Shown here: positions 60,528 through 64,000 of the stretch, in pieces
How positions within the stretch are numbered: position 1 is the stretch's first letter
Layout: the number at the start of each line of letters is the position of its first letter
Origin: Dechloromonas sp. ZY10
GTDB lineage: Bacteria > Pseudomonadota > Gammaproteobacteria > Burkholderiales > Rhodocyclaceae
Assembly: GCF_041378895.1 (NCBI RefSeq)
Contig: NZ_CP144212.1
Coordinates: forward strand, 275,001-339,000
Direction: 5' to 3'
Length of the DNA: 64,000 nucleotides
Notes under the pieces: generated by a model
The model's database searches: none
Told to the model about the DNA's origin: nothing
The model's input: the letters and a program-made list of their open reading frames with translations, nothing else
Made by a program: the position numbers and the translations under genes

Positions 60528-60974
60528 TTACTTGACCTTGCCCAGAATGTAATCGACGGTAGCCTTGATTTCAGCGTCGGAGAGGTCGGCTGCGCCACCC
60601 TTCGGCGGCATGGCATTTTTGCCGTTCAGCGCGCTCTTGTAGAGCGCTTCCTTGCCCTGACCGACACGTGCTGCCCAGGCGCTCTTGTCGTCGACCTTGG
60701 GGGCGCCGGCGGCGCCGGAGTTGTGGCAGGCGCCACACACCGAGTTATAGATGGTGGCGGCATCTTTCGGGGCGCCGCCGCCGGCCGGTGCAGCCTTGGC
60801 CAGTTCGAAGCGGGCAACCGGCTGGATGCGTGCGTCGGCATCGTCCGCGCCCTTACTGTTGTCGGCAGCCGAGCCGTGATTACGGATCGAGAAGGGAACC
60901 ACAACGGCCATCAGTACAACTGCGGCAACAATCGTCGCCCACATGATGCCTTTGGAAGAGTGTTGCTCAGCCAT
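60528..60974 (-). CDS. membrane-anchored cytochrome c5 family protein
   Basis: A 148-residue c-type cytochrome: an N-terminal membrane anchor (residues 10-30), a linker, and a haem c domain with CGACH (80-84) and axial Met in NAMPPKGG. The domain resembles cytochrome c5/c555, a periplasmic electron carrier to terminal oxidases. The ATG at 60974 follows GAGG by eight bases. Confidence 0.93.
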   Translation of the reverse strand: MAEQHSSKGIMWATIVAAVVLMAVVVPFSIRNHGSAADNSKGADDADARIQPVARFELAKAAPAGGGAPKDAATIYNSVCGACHNSGAAGAPKVDDKSAWAARVGQGKEALYKSALNGKNAMPPKGGAADLSDAEIKATVDYILGKVK

Positions 60975-61037
60975 GCTGATTACCTCGCAGGAATGAATAA
61001 AGTCCGCAATTATAACGGCTGCACCCGGCGACTGAGC

Positions 61038-61063
61038 AAAAAAAACCCCGCCAGCGGCGGGGT
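61038..61063 (-). terminator. terminator downstream of mobA
   Basis: On the minus strand ACCCCGCC / GGCGGGGT with loop GCT, followed by a T run (A run 61038-61045 on the plus strand). It lies about 145 bp after mobA, between mobA and the cytochrome gene. Confidence 0.88.
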
Positions 61064-61206
61064 GGGAATTCTCGAAAGGGGGGTTTCGAGAGGAGGGGTT
61101 CAATGCACAAGACGAAGTATAGGGAGGTTGCACAAGGGCGTCTGTCGTCCCTTTGTCGTCTTGTGTAACGGTCTGTAGCGGGGTCGCCGCATGCACCCGG
61201 GCGGTC

Positions 61207-61785
61207 TCAGCAGGCGAGATCGTCGAGGCTGTTGAAATTGGCGAAGGCAGCCGGATCGGGGAAATCAACGCTGACGGCTCCGGCTTGCTCGCACCACTGC
61301 ATGACCCGTCGCCCTCCTCTTGCGAGGTAGTCGGCCAGATCGTCGGCGAGATCGCGATGGCAGAGGCAGAACACCGGATGGGCTTTACCTTCGGCCCGGG
61401 CGAAGGCGATTCGCTGGCCGTCGGCTTTGATGGCTGCGAACAGGCGGCTGGCCAGGTCGGCGGGGAAATGCGGCGAGTCGCAGGGCACGCTGAGTACCCA
61501 AGGGGTGCTGGCGGCACAGAGGCCGGCGTGCAGGCCGGCCAGCGGCCCCGGGTAGTCGGCAAAGGCATCGCCGATCAGCGGCAGGCCGAAGCCGGCATAG
61601 GCCGCACGGTCGTGATTGACGTTGAGCAGCAATGTTGCCACCTGTGGCTGCAGGCGTTCAATCACGTGCGCCAGCAAGGGGCGTCCGGCGTAGCGTTGCA
61701 GGCCTTTGGCGACCCCCCCCATGCGGCGGGCCAGACCGCCGGCAAGGATCACACCGGTCAGTTTTTGGCTCGGCTCAGCGGCCAC
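61207..61785 (-). CDS. mobA: molybdenum cofactor guanylyltransferase MobA
   Basis: A 192-residue nucleotidyltransferase that adds GMP to molybdopterin. The signature ILAGGLARRMGGVAKGLQ (residues 13-30), NVNHD and PCDSPHFP are complete. It overlaps the end of the helicase gene by 11 bp on the same strand. Confidence 0.93.
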   Translation of the reverse strand: MAAEPSQKLTGVILAGGLARRMGGVAKGLQRYAGRPLLAHVIERLQPQVATLLLNVNHDRAAYAGFGLPLIGDAFADYPGPLAGLHAGLCAASTPWVLSVPCDSPHFPADLASRLFAAIKADGQRIAFARAEGKAHPVFCLCHRDLADDLADYLARGGRRVMQWCEQAGAVSVDFPDPAAFANFNSLDDLAC

Positions 61786-63097
61786 GCGGGCGACCTCCGG
61801 TTGTGGTCCGGCCGGTCAGCTTGTTGCCGGGGGCGCCTGGTCGGGCTGCCGGGCCTGGGCGCGCACGCTTGATCCCGCCGGGGTGTCCCGGGGTTTTGCC
61901 CGCAGCGGCCGGTCGACCGTGGAAATCAGCGGTTTTGGTCGGCTTGCCCGGCTTTACCGGTGCGGCTTGCGGCAATTCGTGCCTGGGTTCGAAGCCGGGC
62001 TCTTCCTCGCGGCTCAGGCGGCGTTGGAGCAGACGTTCGATGGCGGCGAGTTGCGGGGCTTCGTCGGCGCAAACCAGTGAGACGGCGGTGCCGCTGGCAC
62101 CGGCTCGGCCGCTGCGGCCGATGCGGTGCACATAGTCCTCGGCGGCGAGCGGCAGGTCGAAATTGATCACTAGCGGCAAGTCGTCGATGTCGAGTCCGCG
62201 CGCTGCCACATCGGTGGCGACCAGCAGGTCGACGCGGCGCTCGCGAAAAGCAGCCAGGACTTCGCGCCGTGTTTCCTGGTCGCGTTCGCCGTGCAAGGCG
62301 TCAGCGGCGAGTTCTTTGCCGCGCAGGTAGGTGACCAGATCGTCGGCGCCTTTGCGGCTTTTGACGAAAATCAGCGCCTGTCGCCAGCCACGGTCGCGCA
62401 GCATGAACAGCAGCAGGCCGGGTTTGCGTTTCTTGTCGACCGGCACGACCCATTGCTTGATTTTGGGGGCCGGGCGGTTGTGCGGGGTTGCGGAGATTTC
62501 GAGTGGTTGTCGCAGCCAATCCTGGGCCAGGCGGCGAATCGCCGGTGGAAAGGTTGCGGAAAAAAGCAGGCGCTGGCAGTGGTCTGGGAGTTGCTCGCCA
62601 ATTGTTGCCAGTTCGCGGGCGAAGCCGAGCGCCAGCAGGCGGTCGGCTTCGTCGAGCACGACATGGTCGATCGCCGAAAGATCGAGAATTTCGTTGGCCA
62701 GCAGGTCAAGCAGGCGCCCGGGGGTGGCGACCAGCAGGTCGCAGCCGTCGCTCAAGGTTTCGACCTGCTCGGCCAGCGGCACGCCGCCATAAACTGCAAC
62801 GCAGGCCAGGTCGAGATTGCGGGCGTAGGCGGTGCATGCGTCGGCGACCTGTTCGGCCAATTCGCGGGTCGGCACCAGGATCAGCGCCGCGCGTTCGTGC
62901 TGGCCGGCCAGACGCTGCAGGAGCGGCAGCGCGAAGGCGGCGGTCTTGCCACTGCCGGTGGCGGCTGAGGCCAGCAGGTCGCGCCCGGCGAGAATCGCCG
63001 GAATGGCCTGTTGCTGGACCAGGGTGGGCTGACGGTAATCCAGATGGTGCAAGGTCTGCTGCAGTTCGGGCAGGAGGCCGAGAGAGGTAAAACTCAT
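61775..63097 (-). CDS. rhlE: DEAD-box RNA helicase, RhlE type
   Basis: A 440-residue helicase. Q motif (SFTSLGLLPELQQTLHHLDY), Walker A ATGSGKT (about 46-52), DEAD in VLDEADRLL, SAT, and the C-terminal HRIGRSGRAG motif are present; a basic Pro/Gly/Arg-rich tail of about 70 residues follows. It remodels RNA, for example in ribosome assembly or decay. The ATG at 63097 gives MSFTSLGL; a longer upstream frame adds 20 residues. Confidence 0.93.
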   Translation of the reverse strand: MSFTSLGLLPELQQTLHHLDYRQPTLVQQQAIPAILAGRDLLASAATGSGKTAAFALPLLQRLAGQHERAALILVPTRELAEQVADACTAYARNLDLACVAVYGGVPLAEQVETLSDGCDLLVATPGRLLDLLANEILDLSAIDHVVLDEADRLLALGFARELATIGEQLPDHCQRLLFSATFPPAIRRLAQDWLRQPLEISATPHNRPAPKIKQWVVPVDKKRKPGLLLFMLRDRGWRQALIFVKSRKGADDLVTYLRGKELAADALHGERDQETRREVLAAFRERRVDLLVATDVAARGLDIDDLPLVINFDLPLAAEDYVHRIGRSGRAGASGTAVSLVCADEAPQLAAIERLLQRRLSREEEPGFEPRHELPQAAPVKPGKPTKTADFHGRPAAAGKTPGHPGGIKRARPGPAARPGAPGNKLTGRTTTGGRPRGR

Positions 63098-63125
63098 AAG
63101 CGGATGGTGGGGGCAAAAACCGGGT

Positions 63126-63800
63126 TTAGTCGGCGAGTTCGATTTCGCCATGCACATTGACGCTGACCAGGCTTTCCCCGGCCTCCAGCGGCATCGGGGC
63201 GCGGGCCTTGGCTTCCATGGCCATCGCCATGCCGCGCAGCATCGGTGGCGCCATGCTTTCCTGGGCGATGTTCAGGCGTTTGAGCTTGTAGGCTTTGCCC
63301 AGAGTTTGGGCAATTTGTCCGGCGCGCGCCTCAAAGGCGCGGATGGCGTCTTCGGTAGCGCCTTCTTCGGCCGTTTTGCGGGTGGCTGCCGAAGGTTGCT
63401 GGCTGATTCCGGAAAGAGCAACCCGCTGCTGCTGCAAAGCAGTGACCGCCGCCGAGAGGGTGGCTGGGTCGTTGGCTTCGAGTTGCAATTCGCCGCGCAT
63501 CCGCCAGCTTTCGATTTTCTGCTCGCGGTTGAATACCGGGTAGGCGTGCTGGTTGCCGCTGCGGACGGTCAGGTGGCGTGTCTGGCGCGCGATGCGCAAG
63601 GCTTCGCCGAGTTCGCGGTTTAGGCGGTTGGCCACCTCGGATGCATCGGCCGCGCTGGCTTCGACGTACAACTGGGCGTGGAAGCGGTCATTGGCCGCCG
63701 GACGACTGGCCGCCGCCGAAAGCTCGACGATGGTGCCGGCTTGGGCCGTGCCAATTAGCGCCACGAAGAGTGGAAGGCAGATGATGGGACCTGGCTTCAT
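63126..63800 (-). CDS. SIMPL (DUF541) domain periplasmic protein
   Basis: A 224-residue SIMPL-domain protein with a signal peptide (hydrophobic residues 5-20, cleavage near AQA-GTI). It has the family's LSAAASRPAANDRFHAQLYVE start and ends EAGESLVSVNVHGEIEL. The function is unknown; some family members are envelope-stress or oxidative proteins. It ends 28 bp before the helicase start on the same strand. Confidence 0.85.
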   Translation of the reverse strand: MKPGPIICLPLFVALIGTAQAGTIVELSAAASRPAANDRFHAQLYVEASAADASEVANRLNRELGEALRIARQTRHLTVRSGNQHAYPVFNREQKIESWRMRGELQLEANDPATLSAAVTALQQQRVALSGISQQPSAATRKTAEEGATEDAIRAFEARAGQIAQTLGKAYKLKRLNIAQESMAPPMLRGMAMAMEAKARAPMPLEAGESLVSVNVHGEIELAD

Positions 63801-64000
63801 GGCGATTCTCCGCGAGGGTTAAAGATGCATTATCGCGGAAAACCCGGCGTTTACGTGTGGCGACCGGTCCGGTGCGGCGGCTGCGATGGTTAGAAACGCT
63901 TCGGCATTTGAATTGAGAATCCAGTGGTGGCTGGCTGCGCCAAGGAGGCAACCGGTTATCGACGGGCCAGGGCCGCCGGCGCTTGTTACCCCAGCCGCCG
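63801..64000. other. right edge of the window
   Basis: About 200 bp with no complete gene, RNA or repeat recognised; a minus-strand frame across it resembles a GC shadow. Confidence 0.4.

Overview
The window is a 64-kb piece of a GC-rich bacterial chromosome, about 65 % G+C by eye. Gene content and order suggest a betaproteobacterium of the Rhodocyclales (Dechloromonas/Azonexus type): a fused isobutyryl-CoA mutase, dat-DUF493-lipB-lipA, a rhlL-type methyltransferase beside hemJ, DUF167-yggT-proC-yggS next to pilT-pilU, and an actP/DUF485 pair. The taxonomy is inference from gene content only. Most of the window is ordinary core chromosome. No rRNA operon, CRISPR array or prophage was seen.

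Layout. 0-5 kb: thioesterase tail, sixA, a PBP5-type carboxypeptidase, D-amino acid aminotransferase and the lipoate genes. 5-6 kb: gene-free, repeat-rich spacer. 6-12.7 kb: DUF2726, REC-GGDEF, two envelope proteins, a CoA-transferase, an RNA methyltransferase, hemJ and an SDR protein. 12.7-19.3 kb: a 2Fe-2S reductase, a divergent folE, an AraC regulator and icmF. 19.6-29.5 kb: hybrid kinase, Fe-S protein, dacB, an old yellow enzyme, a PAS chemoreceptor and an HD-GYP regulator. 42.7-47 kb: groESL, DUF485 and actP. 47-49.7 kb: a two-component system and tRNA-Phe. 50-64 kb: polysaccharide genes, the proC cluster, pilTU, rep, a cytochrome c, mobA, an rhlE-type helicase and a SIMPL protein.

The main find is a 13,006-bp segment (29601-42606) that looks like a complete transposon-type insertion. 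It has matching TGTCGTTG terminal inverted repeats (about 20 of 26 positions), several subterminal copies of a ~21-bp repeat in each end, and a 5-bp direct duplication AGTGG immediately outside both ends. Its cargo is a 5-oxoproline/glutamate module: LysR regulator, YcsI-type hydro-lyase, MFS carrier, glutamate dehydrogenase, PxpB, PxpC, a low-GC GST, PxpA, a 49-aa ORF, DUF3422 and a Cache chemoreceptor. An IS256-family element without a target duplication sits just inside the left end. No transposase of the type expected for these ends is present. The right end lies 21 bp from the groESL heat-shock promoter.

A second find is a predicted small regulatory circuit around actP. The same direct repeat, GTAAG-N6-GTAAG, precedes a -10 element by 10-11 bp both upstream of DUF485-actP and, on the minus strand, upstream of a predicted ~96-nt small RNA in the spacer between actP and the OmpR-type two-component genes. 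The small RNA candidate has an anti-Shine-Dalgarno-like stretch, two stem-loops and a terminal U run.

A third is an over-represented palindrome, CACGGTCGACCGTG, that forms the apex of several terminator hairpins.
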